From Mycobacterium adipatum (GTDB taxonomy: Bacteria; Actinomycetota; Actinomycetes; Mycobacteriales; Mycobacteriaceae), in the NCBI RefSeq assembly GCF_001644575.1, contig NZ_CP015596.1, positions 434,001 through 498,000 on the forward strand: a stretch of DNA of 64,000 nt, given 5' to 3'. The number at the start of each line of letters is the position of its first letter. The stretch's first letter is position 1. The notes below the pieces were generated by a model. The model had not been told where the DNA came from and did no database searches. It was given only the letters and a program-made list of their open reading frames with translations. This document shows positions 16,138-25,344 of this stretch, one piece after another. The translations under genes were made by a program, and so were the position numbers.

Positions 16138-17600
16138 GAGAAATAGTCAAATCCTGTGGATCGAGGGTCGTCAGGCGACCTCGGACACTGGGGTGTCGGG
16201 CGATGGTTCCGGGGTGATGTCGACCGGACGTTCGAGGAGCTTGCCCTGGTGGAACACTGCGCCGGCCCGCACCAACGCCACCAGGTGTGGTGCGTTGACC
16301 GCCCGCCACCGCGACTGCGCTGCTTCGATCAGCTTGTAGGCCATCGCCATGCCCGCCGCCCGTGATCCCGGGCCCTTGGTCACCCTGGTCCGAAGCCGAA
16401 CCGTCGCGAAGGTCGATTCGATCGGGTTCGTGGTGCGTAGATGCACCCAGTGCTCGGCGGGATACCGGAAGTACTCGAGCAGCACGTCGGCGTCATCGAC
16501 GATTTTCTTCACCGCTTTCGGGTACTTCGCGCTGTAGTCACGTTCGAACGCTGCGATCGCCAACTGCGCCTTGTCGATGTCCTCGGCCCCGATGATCTCC
16601 TTCATCGCCGCCAACGCACCCGGATGCGCCGATTTCGGGAGTGCAGCAAGAACGTTGGCTTGTTTGTGGAACCAGCAGCGTTGTTCGCGGGTGGCGGGGA
16701 ACACCTCCCGCAGTGCCCGCCAGAATCCCAAAGCTCCGTCCCCGACCGCGAGCGCCGGCGCGCGCATCCCGCGGCGGCGGCAATCCCGCAGCAGGTCCGC
16801 CCAGGACTCGGTGGACTCTCGGTAGCCGTCGGCCAGGGCGACGAGTTCCTTGCGGCCGTCCGCCCGCACCCCGAGCATCACCAACAGGCAGAGCTTTTCC
16901 TGCTCGAGCCGGACTTTCAGGTGGATGCCGTCGACCCACAGGTACACGTAGTCGACCTGCGAGAGGTCCCTGGTGCCGAAGGCCTTCGCCTCGTCCTGCC
17001 ACTGGGCCGTGAGCCGGGTGATCGAGGATGCGGACAGTCCGGCGCCGGTGCCGAGGAACTGTTCGAGCGCCGGCCCGAAGTCACTGGTTGACAGGCCGTG
17101 CAGGTACAGCAGCGGCAGCACCTCCGATACCTGCTCGGACTTGCGAGCCCAGGCGGGCAGGATCGCCGAGGAGAACCGCTTGCGCTCGCCGGTATCGGGG
17201 TCGATCCGCTTGTCGTTCACGCGGGGCGCCTTCACCGCCACCGCACCCGCCGAGGTCACGACCTCACGTTCGGCGTGGTATCCGTTGCGGACCACCAGTC
17301 GGTGGCCGTGTTCGTCGACCTCACCGGCATACCGGGCTACATAGTCGGCGACCTCGGCCTGCAACGCCGCGGCCAGCATCTGCCGGGCACCGTCGCGGAC
17401 GATCTGGTCGAGCAACGACCGGCCCGCACCGGCCGCATTGCGGGTCTCGTTGGAGTCGTCGTTGTTGTCTACTACCGTGAGCACGGGCGTGCCTTCCCGC
17501 CAGCGCGCCAACGCTGGTCTTGATCAGAATTCGGATTCCTTGCAGATCATCTTCCGGGAAGGCACGCCCGCCCGGGATCCACAGGTTCTGATCATTGCTC
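16138..17600 (-). mobile_element. IS256-family insertion sequence, copy 3
   Basis: This is a complete 1463-bp copy with ends identical to copies 1 and 2. It was inserted upstream of orfA within the 5' end of an IS3 element, with an 8-bp duplication. It is nested and therefore younger than its host IS3. Confidence 0.95.
16171..17484 (-). CDS. IS256-family transposase (copy 3)
   Basis: This is a 437-residue protein identical to those at 2474-3787 and 4686-5999, starting at the GTG at 17484. The DDE residues are intact. Identity across all three copies suggests recent spread of this element within the region. Confidence 0.93.
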   Translation of the reverse strand: MLTVVDNNDDSNETRNAAGAGRSLLDQIVRDGARQMLAAALQAEVADYVARYAGEVDEHGHRLVVRNGYHAEREVVTSAGAVAVKAPRVNDKRIDPDTGERKRFSSAILPAWARKSEQVSEVLPLLYLHGLSTSDFGPALEQFLGTGAGLSASSITRLTAQWQDEAKAFGTRDLSQVDYVYLWVDGIHLKVRLEQEKLCLLVMLGVRADGRKELVALADGYRESTESWADLLRDCRRRGMRAPALAVGDGALGFWRALREVFPATREQRCWFHKQANVLAALPKSAHPGALAAMKEIIGAEDIDKAQLAIAAFERDYSAKYPKAVKKIVDDADVLLEYFRYPAEHWVHLRTTNPIESTFATVRLRTRVTKGPGSRAAGMAMAYKLIEAAQSRWRAVNAPHLVALVRAGAVFHQGKLLERPVDITPEPSPDTPVSEVA

Positions 17601-17608
17601 GATTCTTC
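17601..17608. repeat. 8-bp target duplication, right of IS256 copy 3
   Basis: gattcttc, an exact copy of 16130-16137. Confidence 0.85.
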
Positions 17609-17720
17609 CTGCCCAAACACCTGGGCAACAGAGTCGCACAACAACTGGACCACTACGACGGTGACGAGTCCCCGTTACTGAGTCCACCCGGTTTTGGAGT
17701 CGGGTTGGTGTAATCCGTTC

Positions 17721-18560
17721 TCAGTTGATGCTGCAGGCCACCGGGGTATGGGTGCACCTGCACGCCGCAGCGTACTCGGCCGGTGTGCGGTAGCCCAGGG
17801 CCGAGTGGCGGTGTCGATGGTTGTGTTCGTGCTTGAAGTCGCCGATGACCACGCGGGCCTCGAACAGCGTGTTCCAGTAGTTGCGGTTGAGGCATTCCTT
17901 CCGGAGTCGGTTGTTGAACGATTCGATGTAGCCGTTGTCCCACGGGCAACCCGGCGGGATGTACACCATTCCGGTCTTGTTTTCGCAGAACCGTTGCAGC
18001 GCTTGAGAAACCATCTCCGGTCCATTGTCCATCCGAAGCACCTTCGGTGGGCCGCCACGAGCGGCGAACACCTTCGTGAGTTCCTCGACCAGCCGCTCGC
18101 CAGTGATCGAGCGCTCCACCACATTCAGTAGCGATTCGCGGGTGTGCTCGTCGATCATCGACGCGATCTTGATGGCCTTACCGTCGATGGTGGAGTCGAA
18201 CTGGAAGTCGATCGCCCACACCACCTTCGGCGCATCGGCGAGGATCGGCGGCACTGAGGACACCCCGGCCCGCTTGCGGGGCGAGACGACCTTGACCTGT
18301 AGGCCTTCTTCGCGCCAGAGCCGGTGGATCTTCTTCTTATTGACCTCACGGCGCTCGTCGTAGCGCAACGCCGCCCAAGCACGCCGAAACCCGTGGCACG
18401 GGTGTTTGGTGGCGTAGCCGCGCAGCCAAGCCCTCATGTCGGCATCCGGATCGGTCGGAGTCTGCGCCAACGGCAGGCGACGGTAGGTAGAGCGGGCCAG
18501 CCCAACAGCTTTGCACGCCAACCGTTCCGACATGCCCAAGGTCTCCTTGAGCATGTCCAC
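17721..18560 (-). CDS. IS3 transposase OrfB (DDE)
   Basis: The product is about 279 residues: a helix-turn-helix entry (LGMSERLACKAVGLARSTYRRL) and an rve core with Asp in VVWAIDFQFD, Asp in VLRMDNGPE and Glu in GYIESFNNRLRKE. The reading frame continues upstream toward orfA, consistent with production by a -1 frameshift. It appears intact. Confidence 0.88.
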   Translation of the reverse strand: MDMLKETLGMSERLACKAVGLARSTYRRLPLAQTPTDPDADMRAWLRGYATKHPCHGFRRAWAALRYDERREVNKKKIHRLWREEGLQVKVVSPRKRAGVSSVPPILADAPKVVWAIDFQFDSTIDGKAIKIASMIDEHTRESLLNVVERSITGERLVEELTKVFAARGGPPKVLRMDNGPEMVSQALQRFCENKTGMVYIPPGCPWDNGYIESFNNRLRKECLNRNYWNTLFEARVVIGDFKHEHNHRHRHSALGYRTPAEYAAACRCTHTPVACSIN

Positions 18561-18583
18561 GGCGCGGCGCTTGGCAGCTGGGC

Positions 18584-18865
18584 TCAGAATTTTCCCTTAG
18601 CGACCTCCCGCAGGGCGTCCTTCTCAAGTTCGGCGTCGGCCAGCAGCCGCTTGAGGCGGGCGTTCTGATCGCGCAGCTCCTTGAGTTCCTTGGCGGCGTC
18701 GGTGTCCATGCCGCCGTACGTGCGCCGCCAGTTGTACAGCGTCGCCGGCGAGACCTGCAGCTCGGCGGCGATCTCCTCACCGGTCTTACCTTCGGCAGCC
18801 AACTCATCTGCCCGGCGCAGCTTGCGCACGATGTCCTCCGCGGAATTCCGCTTCCGACCAGCCAT
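18584..18865 (-). CDS. IS3 transposase OrfA
   Basis: The 93-residue product from the ATG at 18865 starts MAGRKRNSAEDIVRKL. It has a helix-turn-helix (EIAAELQVSPATLYNWRRTYGG) and a leucine-zipper-like tail (LKELRDQNARLKRLLADAELEKDAL). It ends just before the orfB frame. Confidence 0.88.
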   Translation of the reverse strand: MAGRKRNSAEDIVRKLRRADELAAEGKTGEEIAAELQVSPATLYNWRRTYGGMDTDAAKELKELRDQNARLKRLLADAELEKDALREVAKGKF

Positions 18866-19062
18866 GTGTTCATCGTCCCTTCTGGCCCGACATCGGGCCA
18901 CAGGACTCTAAAACTGGTCGGACTCATTCAGCGGGAACACGCCAACGGGCTCACCTCAGGGCCATGACTCACATCCGCCTAACGTGCGTCGAGAACGCCA
19001 CAACCGCCCGGCACGCGATCCCTACGGACCACGATCCCTGCACCCAACCGAAAGCCACGTTC

Positions 19063-19453
19063 CTAGGCCGGAGTGGACACGACCAGCGAAAACGCTCGCT
19101 TGGACCGGTCATTCGTCATATCGACATGGACAAACTTCTGTTCGAGATACTCGCGTAGTGCATCGGGGCCAAGCTCCCGCCCGATACCCGATTGTTTAAA
19201 GCCACCAAAAGGATGCAGGCAGTTCACCATGTGCCAGTCATTGACCCAGACCGTACCTGCTTCTAGCCGCCGCGCGAGGGCAAGAGCTCGCTGATTGTCT
19301 GTACTCCAGATTCCAGCCGACAGGCCGTATTCGCTGTCGTTAGCGATCCGAACCGCGTCGTCGTCATTGTCGTACCTAATGACTACAAGGACGGGCCCGA
19401 AGATCTCTTCACGAGCAACGCGCATGTCGTTAGTGACATCCGTGAGGATTACC
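19063..19453 (-). pseudogene. Aldehyde dehydrogenase, 3' segment, separated by an IS1096-like element
   Basis: This encodes the C-terminal 127 or so residues of an NAD(P)-dependent aldehyde dehydrogenase: LTDVTNDMRVAREEIFGP, YGLSAGIWSTD, and the closing GGFKQSGIGRELG. It joins exactly to 21710-22838 when the element and one 8-bp duplication are removed (GHWVAPVI-LTDVTND). The combined frame is about 503 codons, normal for the family. It makes no active product as it stands. Confidence 0.93.
19446..19453. repeat. 8-bp target duplication, left of IS1096-like element
   Basis: ggattacc is repeated at 21710-21717. Confidence 0.92.
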
Positions 19454-19563
19454 GGCTCTTCACAGATGAGGGTGTAGAGGTGGTTGGCGCGTCGTTGCCG
19501 GGATAGAGGTCGAGGTCTCTCGAAAATGAGGGTTCCTACACTCCTCATCCGAAAGACCTCGAC

Positions 19564-20886
19564 GTGCCTGACGCTACCGGTCGGGCGGGCTTCGCCTGCG
19601 CTGACCTGACGACTTTCTGCCGCCTCGACGAACTTGGGCTGCAGGTGACCGGACAACGCCTTGAGCCCGGCCGTGCTGTGCTGGCGTGCCGGGTGACCGA
19701 CGAGGACCGGTGGTGTCGTCGCTGCGGCGAAGAAGGCATCCCACGCGACAGCCTCACCCGTACTCTGGCCCATGAGCCGTTCGGGTGGCGCCCCACCACA
19801 CTGCTGGTGACCATCCGTCGCTACCGGTGCGCCGGCTGCGCCCACGTGTGGCGACAAGACACCACCAGGATGGCCGAACCACGTGCCAAGCTGTCGCGGC
19901 GTGCTCTGCGGTGGGCGCTGGAAGCCATTGTCTGCCAGCATCTATCCGTGGCTCGCATCGCCGAAGCGCTCGCGGTGTCGTGGAACACCGCCAACAACGC
20001 GGTGCTGGCAGAAGGCCGACGGGTGCTGATCGCCGATCCGGCCCGTTTCGACGGCGTGGCGGTGATCGGCGTCGATGAGCACGTCTGGCGGCACACCCGT
20101 CGCGGTGACAGGTACGTCACCGTCATCATCGATCTCACCCCTGTGCGTGACGGGACCGGTCCGGCTCGGCTGCTCGACATGGTCGAGGGTCGCTCAAAAA
20201 AGGCGTTTCAGGACTGGTTGGCCGAGCGGCCGCAGGACTGGCGTGACGGCGTGGACGTTGTTGCTATGGATGGCTTCTCCGGGTTCAAGACCGCTACCGC
20301 CGAGGAACTGCCCGAGGCGGCGACGGTGATGGACCCTTTCCACGTGGTGCGCCTGGCTGGCAACGCCCTCGATGAGTGCCGCCGCCGGGTGCAGCTGGCG
20401 ACATGTGGGCACCGCGGCCGCAAGTCCGACCCGCTCTACACCTGCCGACGCACCCTGCACACCGGTGCCGATCTGCTCACCGACCGCCAGCGCACCCGGC
20501 TGGCCGCCTTGTTCGCCGCCGACGCCCACGCAGAAGTCGAGGCCACCTGGCAGATGTATCAGCGCACCGTGGCCGCGTATCGTGAACCCGACCGCACGAA
20601 AGGCCGCACGATGATGGCGGCGCTGATCACCACGCTGAGCACCGGCGTTCCCAAGCCGCTGACCGAACTGATCACCCTGGGACGGACCCTGAAGAAGCGT
20701 GCCGCCGACGTGCTGGCCTACTTCGACCGCCCCGGCACCTCCAACGGGCCCACCGAAGCGATCAACGGCCGCCTCGAACACCTGCGCGGATCCGCGCTGG
20801 GCTTCCGCAACCTCACCAACTACATCGCCCGGTCACTGCTCGAGACCGGAGGCTTCCGAACTCAGCTCCTTGCACCTCGGCAGTGA
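19564..20886 (+). CDS. tnpA: ISL3-family transposase (IS1096 TnpA type)
   Basis: The product is 440 residues from the GTG at 19564. The N-terminal zinc-binding HTH region has CRRCGEEG and CAGCAHVW cysteine pairs. The DDE core has the Asp in VIGVDEHVWRH, the Asp in VVAMDGFSGF and the Glu in NGPTEAINGR. This matches DDE_Tnp_ISL3 proteins in order and length. It converges on tnpR, with seven bases between the two stops. Confidence 0.92.
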   Translation: MPDATGRAGFACADLTTFCRLDELGLQVTGQRLEPGRAVLACRVTDEDRWCRRCGEEGIPRDSLTRTLAHEPFGWRPTTLLVTIRRYRCAGCAHVWRQDTTRMAEPRAKLSRRALRWALEAIVCQHLSVARIAEALAVSWNTANNAVLAEGRRVLIADPARFDGVAVIGVDEHVWRHTRRGDRYVTVIIDLTPVRDGTGPARLLDMVEGRSKKAFQDWLAERPQDWRDGVDVVAMDGFSGFKTATAEELPEAATVMDPFHVVRLAGNALDECRRRVQLATCGHRGRKSDPLYTCRRTLHTGADLLTDRQRTRLAALFAADAHAEVEATWQMYQRTVAAYREPDRTKGRTMMAALITTLSTGVPKPLTELITLGRTLKKRAADVLAYFDRPGTSNGPTEAINGRLEHLRGSALGFRNLTNYIARSLLETGGFRTQLLAPRQ

Positions 20887-20893
20887 AGAGTCC

Positions 20894-21646
20894 TCAACGC
20901 ATATTCGACGCGGCCAGAGCGTCATTGGTCTCGGTCACCGAGAAACGATCGGGGTGCCAGCCTCGGGGCAGCCAGTCGCGCATCTCCTGCGCACCCAGCC
21001 CCATCGGTGTTGCCCGCGGGTCGTACCCGCCACGAACCCACGCAGCCAATTCCTCATAGCCGCCCAAGCCACCACAATCCTCCGGCGGGCAGGCCATCTT
21101 GCCCGCCAGGCACACCGGAGCCGAAGGTGGATCATCGAGAACGTCTTCGACCACCAGCACGTGCTCCCATCCGTCGCCGAAGTCGTAGTCATAGAACAAC
21201 CGGTCGCCCTTACCGGAGACCACCTGATCCAGGCGCACACCGTCCTCGACGAGACCGTCGTCGCCTTCGCTGAGATCAAATCTGGTGACGAAGTAGGCAC
21301 GGGTACGCCGGTCCGCCCCGACACCGAACTTATGCAGATGACCGTCCTGCCAGCCCATCGCAACCTGCAGCACGTCATGCAGCTCATCGAGCACGAGGTC
21401 ACCCGGCAGGACCAGACGACGCCAGATCGGCGGCTTGGCGTACATCAGGTCGACCCGCACCCGGAAACCCCGCACACGCTCCGGCACAGCTCCCACCTCG
21501 GGTGTCGGTTCATCGAACACTCCCGCGAACAAATCCCGGCCAGCATCGGCCATCAGCTGTTGCAGCATCGACAGGTCCACACCACCCCCGGACACCGCGC
21601 TCTTCCTCTTACTCTTCCGCTTCTCCTCCGGCACACACCCAGCCAA
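20894..21646 (-). CDS. tnpR: IS1096-type TnpR / pRiA4b ORF-3-like passenger protein
   Basis: The 250-residue product has the pRiA4b ORF-3-like pattern (PF07929): FRVRVDLMYAKPPIWRRLVLPGDLVLDELHDVLQVAMGW near residues 60-100, then YDYDFGDGWEHVLVVED and a Cys-containing CPPEDCGGLGGY. In IS1096 this gene was named tnpR because of its position, but the family is not a classical resolvase and its function is unknown. It is intact. Confidence 0.88.
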   Translation of the reverse strand: MAGCVPEEKRKSKRKSAVSGGGVDLSMLQQLMADAGRDLFAGVFDEPTPEVGAVPERVRGFRVRVDLMYAKPPIWRRLVLPGDLVLDELHDVLQVAMGWQDGHLHKFGVGADRRTRAYFVTRFDLSEGDDGLVEDGVRLDQVVSGKGDRLFYDYDFGDGWEHVLVVEDVLDDPPSAPVCLAGKMACPPEDCGGLGGYEELAAWVRGGYDPRATPMGLGAQEMRDWLPRGWHPDRFSVTETNDALAASNMR

Positions 21647-21709
21647 CCAGACACCCCAATCACAGGCCGACAGCAGCTGACCGTTCTACACCCTCAATCA
21701 TGAAGAGCC

Positions 21710-21717
21710 GGATTACC
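21710..21717. repeat. 8-bp target duplication, right of IS1096-like element
   Basis: ggattacc, an exact copy of 19446-19453. Confidence 0.92.
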
Positions 21718-22838
21718 GGTGCAACCCAATGCCCGTTGGACAGATCTGGATCAGTTGGTGGCGAACCTTGGTATGCAACGGTCGCGCCCTCCTCTTGGCC
21801 GACCGCGATGTACTTCTCTACGCGCTGTTTTTGTTTTAGCGACACGAGCGGGCCGATGTCGGTTTCGGTCTTCATCGGGTCGCCGATGTTGACCGTTGCA
21901 ATCCTCTCCACCAGTTTCGTCATGAAAGTGTCGTATATCGAGTCCGCGACCAGGAGGCGAGTTCCAGAGGAACATATCTGGCCACTCAGCAAGAGAAATC
22001 CGAAGAGGGTTCCATCCACTGCAAGGTCGACGTCTGCATCGTCGAGAACAATATTGGCGCCCTTGCCGCCCAGCTCGAGTGTGACCTTCTTGATGTTGCC
22101 GGCGGCCGCGCGCATCACTTCCCTACCGACTTCGGTCGAACCGGTGAACGCGATTTTGCGAACGTCAGGGTGCTCCGCTAATCGGGCGCCTGTCGTGACA
22201 CCCGGTCCTGTCACGATGTTGAGCACCCCCGCAGGCAACCCGACTTCATCGGCAGCGCGGGCAAGCTCGAGCAATGTAAGTGGAGTCTGCTCATCAGGTT
22301 TCAGAACCACCGTGTTTCCCGCTGCCAACGCGGGGCCCAGCTTCCACACCGCGAGCAACAAGGGAAAGTTCCACGGCACAATTGCTCCGCAGACACCGAC
22401 TGGCTCGTGTCGGACGATCCCAGTCGCCAGTGTGGGCACTTCCAGCAACTCACCAAGTTGTTCAAAGGGAAATTTCCGTGCGAGTTCAGCGAAGTAGCGC
22501 AGATGGGCAATCGAGTAACCAACCAGGAACGCCCCCGCGGCGCGAACTGTGGCTCCATTCTCTCGAACCTGCAGGACAGTCAGTGTCTCGATTCGCTCCT
22601 CAAGCCGATCCGCGATTGCGTCAATCACTTCCGCACGTTCGGCCGGCGTACGCTCCCGCCACACCCCCGACTCATGCGCATCCTTAGCCGCGGCTACTGC
22701 CCGGTCGATGTCCGTCACATCACCCCAAGCGACGGTGGCCACGGGCAATCCGTCAGTAGGCGAGAGAATCTCGACCGTCTCGGATGAGTCGACCCACTTA
22801 CCAGCTATGTACATCCGGTAGTGATCCATATCGGACAT
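21710..22838 (-). pseudogene. Aldehyde dehydrogenase, 5' segment, interrupted by IS1096-like element
   Basis: This is the N-terminal 376 residues or so: substrate/NAD domain with CGAIVPWNFPLLLAVWKLGP, LKPDEQTPLTL, FTGSTEVG, the base glutamate in TLELGGKGANIV, and the nucleophile region LLSGQICSSGTRLLV (Cys). The start is at the ATG at 22838 (MSDMDHYRM), preceded by AAGGG at a good distance. The shared palindromic motif (site C) lies about 50 bp upstream. The rest of the gene is at 19063-19453. Confidence 0.93.
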
Positions 22839-23388
22839 CTGCACATCCCTTACTCGTCATTGAGTCCCAACATCGCGGCCGGGTCGAATACTAACCGCTT
22901 GTACGGTCAACAACAAGGTCGTGAGTCGAACTCCCTGGTCAATGCACATACTGCAGCCTCAGCTGGTCAGGCTGTAACAGGTTGCGGTTCAATCACTTCA
23001 CGCTCAAGGCGGCGGTGAAGGCCGGGCCATTCCCGTTGATCCACACTGCATGTCGCCGACCACGAGGGCAGTGGCTCGTCGCTTGAGCGGACCACTCGAT
23101 CCTGCTCGCACCTCACACCAGTATTGCCCTACTCCAGCGGCCAAATCCAGGCACTGCGCAGAGTCCTTCGCCAGGATCGAAGGTTAAAGTGGGGCCGTCC
23201 AACCACGACCTGGGCACACCCCTACTTGACAAGGCTGGCAAGGCCTAGGTTGTATTGCCGTACCAGGCCAAACTGGCGCCGGCAGCCTGACTATTTTCGT
23301 TGTGTCGGCGGTCACCTACGCTGAATCTCTGATATAGGTTGACTTCCATTCGATGAAAGTTTCTTTACATTAAAGGAGTGAGGTCACT
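22839..23388. other. Divergent intergenic region, aldehyde dehydrogenase / TetR
   Basis: This is 550 bp between the minus-strand dehydrogenase and the plus-strand TetR gene. It contains motif site C at 22890-22909. The rest holds no frame I recognise and no strong hairpin. Confidence 0.6.
22890..22909 (+). promoter_or_regulatory. Shared palindromic motif, site C
   Basis: ACTAACCGCTTGTACGGTCA is identical to site A, and the identity extends over 22 bp. It lies 52 bp upstream of the aldehyde dehydrogenase start and about 480 bp upstream of the divergent TetR gene. Confidence 0.65.
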
Positions 23389-24102
23389 GTGGCGGCAAAA
23401 GAACCCGCACGAGCTCGCGCTCGGAGGGGCCGTGCGCAGGACATCCTCAGCGCGTTCACCCGAAACGTTGCCCGCAGAGGATATTCTGGCAGCAATTTCA
23501 GCGAGATCGCGAACGAGTTGGAGATCTCCAAGGGGACAATTGTTCATTTCTACGGCACCAAGGACAAGTTGTTCGCCAAGCTGCACGACGGCTACATGGA
23601 ACGACGTTTGAGGGAAGCCCACGACATTTTGAATCGGTTGGATTCGCCGGATCAGAAGTTGTCCGGGCTTTTGTTTGCGCTCATGCAATATCAAGACATC
23701 GATCGTGACGCCACCCTCGCGTTCCAACGTGAGATAGCGATGGTCGCAACCCTCGATTCACTGGCCCACGGACGCGAGTTGCGCAACGAGTACATGTCTA
23801 TGTTCCGGTCGTTGATCGAGGAAGGCACACGAAATGGCTCGTTTCGACCGCTCGACGTTGAGGTACAGAGCCTTCTGATATTCGGTGCGACGCAATGGAC
23901 TTGGACGTGGTTCAAACCGGAGGGAAGGCTCACCGCCTTGGAAGCAGGTTCTCAACTGGTGCAGCTTTGCCTGGGTTCACTGTTAAGCGATCGCCGCAGA
24001 CTGGACCGCCTCGCTGACCCTGAGGGCAAGTCCGCGTCGACAGCCCTTGCTGTCCTCGCTAGCCACATGGACTCTAACTCACCGAGTACTCAGGCACGCT
24101 AA
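23389..24102 (+). CDS. TetR/AcrR-family transcriptional regulator
   Basis: The product is 237 residues from the GTG at 23389, preceded by AAAGGAG. The N-terminal TetR helix-turn-helix reads YSGSNFSEIANELEISKGTIVHFYGTKDKLF (residues about 35-65). The C-terminal ligand and dimerisation part is helical and resembles regulators of the KstR2-like branch only in general shape. It is the closest regulator gene to motif site C and so a candidate reader of the shared palindrome; this is inference from position. It shares the A/T-richer composition of the flanking dehydrogenase and the mce operon. Confidence 0.85.
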   Translation: MAAKEPARARARRGRAQDILSAFTRNVARRGYSGSNFSEIANELEISKGTIVHFYGTKDKLFAKLHDGYMERRLREAHDILNRLDSPDQKLSGLLFALMQYQDIDRDATLAFQREIAMVATLDSLAHGRELRNEYMSMFRSLIEEGTRNGSFRPLDVEVQSLLIFGATQWTWTWFKPEGRLTALEAGSQLVQLCLGSLLSDRRRLDRLADPEGKSASTALAVLASHMDSNSPSTQAR

Positions 24103-24390
24103 TTCGATAGGCATTTGTGCCAGCAGATTGGCAAAAGCGAATACCGCATCGATACTGCCGATATCGAACGAGCCGGTTACAAAAACCGTGCCACTAGCGG
24201 ATTCGAACGTATATTCATTGGCGTTTGAAATGGCCGCAATATTGCCAGCGGATTATTGATGCCGTTGATAGACCGCTGATCATGCGGCTTCGTCAATGGG
24301 CATGCGGAGTCGGTTGTGTTCTCGAAATCTCCATTTCCATGGCCTAATACTACAGTAGTAAACTGGGGTGCGGCGTGTTTGCGCTGGTAG
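24103..24390. other. Intergenic stretch without recognisable features
   Basis: This is 288 bp between the TetR gene and the IS3 remnant. It is A/T-rich, with no supported frame or site. Confidence 0.5.
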
Positions 24391-25290
24391 GAGTGAAGGG
24401 GACCCATTCGGTGGTCCAGTCGCTATGCGGCTTGGGTTTGCGGTTCATGGTCCACTGTAGGGAGAACTCGGCGGGGCTGAGTCCGCGGTGGGCCGAATGT
24501 GGTCGGTTGGCGCTGTAGTTGATCCTCCAGTCCTCGATGATCACCCGGCTCTCAGCGGTGAGTCGAAGCGCAAGGAATCGAGCAGTTCATCGCACAGTCG
24601 GGCGTGGAACGACTCGATCCATGCGTTCTGCCAGGGTAATCCGGGGTCGATGAACAGTGAACCGGTGCCATTGAACCGGCACCAGTCGTTGTCCGCGTGG
24701 GCGACTAACGCAGGCCCGTTGTCGATGCGCACGTACGGCGCCCCATGTGTTTCGACCAATTGGTCGAGGATGTGGACGACTCCGTCGGCGTTGATGGCGC
24801 GGTCGACGTGGATCGCCAGGGCTTCGCGGGCGAACCCGTCGATGACGTTGAGCATCGTGATGGTGCGCCCGCCGGCGGTGGTGCCGAACCGGAAGTCCAT
24901 CGCCCGGATCAGATTCGGACGGTTCGGGGACATCGCCCCGACCGCGGTCCGGTCAGGCGTTCCTTCTTGCGGCGCTGCGGGACCCGCAGGCCCTCGTCGC
25001 GCCACAGCTGGCGGACGCGCTTGTTGTTGATGACCCAGCCCGCTTTCGTGCTGCAATCGCTGCTCGTCGCCATAGCCCAGCAGGGCCGGTCGGTGGAGGA
25101 TTTCCGCAGCCAGGCCCACAGCCGGGCTTCCTCATCAGTGGTCGGCGCGGCGCGAGGCGCATCGTGGACCGATGCAGGCCCACCACCGCACAGGCTCGAC
25201 GCTCGGAGATCCCGAATCGCTCACACAACACCGTCACGGCGCTGCGCTCGTTGGCCTTCATGCCGCCGTACTGGGCCACCCAGCGGGATG
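24391..25290 (-). pseudogene. Decayed IS3-family transposase (frameshifted, internally deleted)
   Basis: Pieces in several frames match the IS3 OrfB at 14982-15845: C-terminal HSAHRGLSPAEFSLQW, the core with AMDFRFGTTAGGRT and YVRIDNGPALVAH, and the N-terminal ERFGISERRACAVVGLHRSTMRL. OrfA is reduced to WVAQYGGMKANE joined directly to OrfB sequence, so an internal deletion removed the zipper part. The left end resembles the left end of the 14953 element (ggggac near the cggtggtccag stretch). It cannot encode an active transposase. Confidence 0.85.
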
Positions 25291-25344
25291 AAGACCTCTG
25301 GGAAAAACTCCACACCACGCTGCCGAAACTTCCTCCGTCGAGAT

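Larger units (their letters stand above)
14953..17677 (-). mobile_element. IS3-family element carrying IS256 copy 3
   Basis: The left end is near TGAGGGGGGCCCG and the right end, after the nested IS256, is near the reverse complement of TAACGGGGACTCG. The exact ends are uncertain by a few bases. Without the nested copy the element is about 1.25 kb. A decayed relative lies at 24391-25290. It truncates the TnpB-like gene on the left. Confidence 0.75.
17679..18926 (-). mobile_element. IS3-family element, complete (about 1248 bp)
   Basis: The ends are TGAGTCCACCCGGTTTTGGA and, reversed, TGAGTCCGACCAGTTTTAGA, an imperfect inverted repeat of about 22 bp opening with TGAGTCC. It contains orfA and orfB in the usual overlapping arrangement. 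It abuts the previous IS3 element within one or two bases. No target duplication is visible (tac versus ttc). Confidence 0.88.
19454..21709 (+). mobile_element. IS1096-like ISL3-family element (2256 bp) with tnpR passenger
   Basis: The ends are GGCTCTTCACAGATGAGGGT and, reversed, GGCTCTTCATGATTGAGGGT, continuing into GTAGA. ISL3-family elements open with GGCTCTTC and make 8-bp duplications, as here. IS1096 of Mycobacterium smegmatis is about 2.26 kb and carries tnpA and tnpR, which matches the size and both genes. It splits an aldehyde dehydrogenase gene. Confidence 0.9.
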
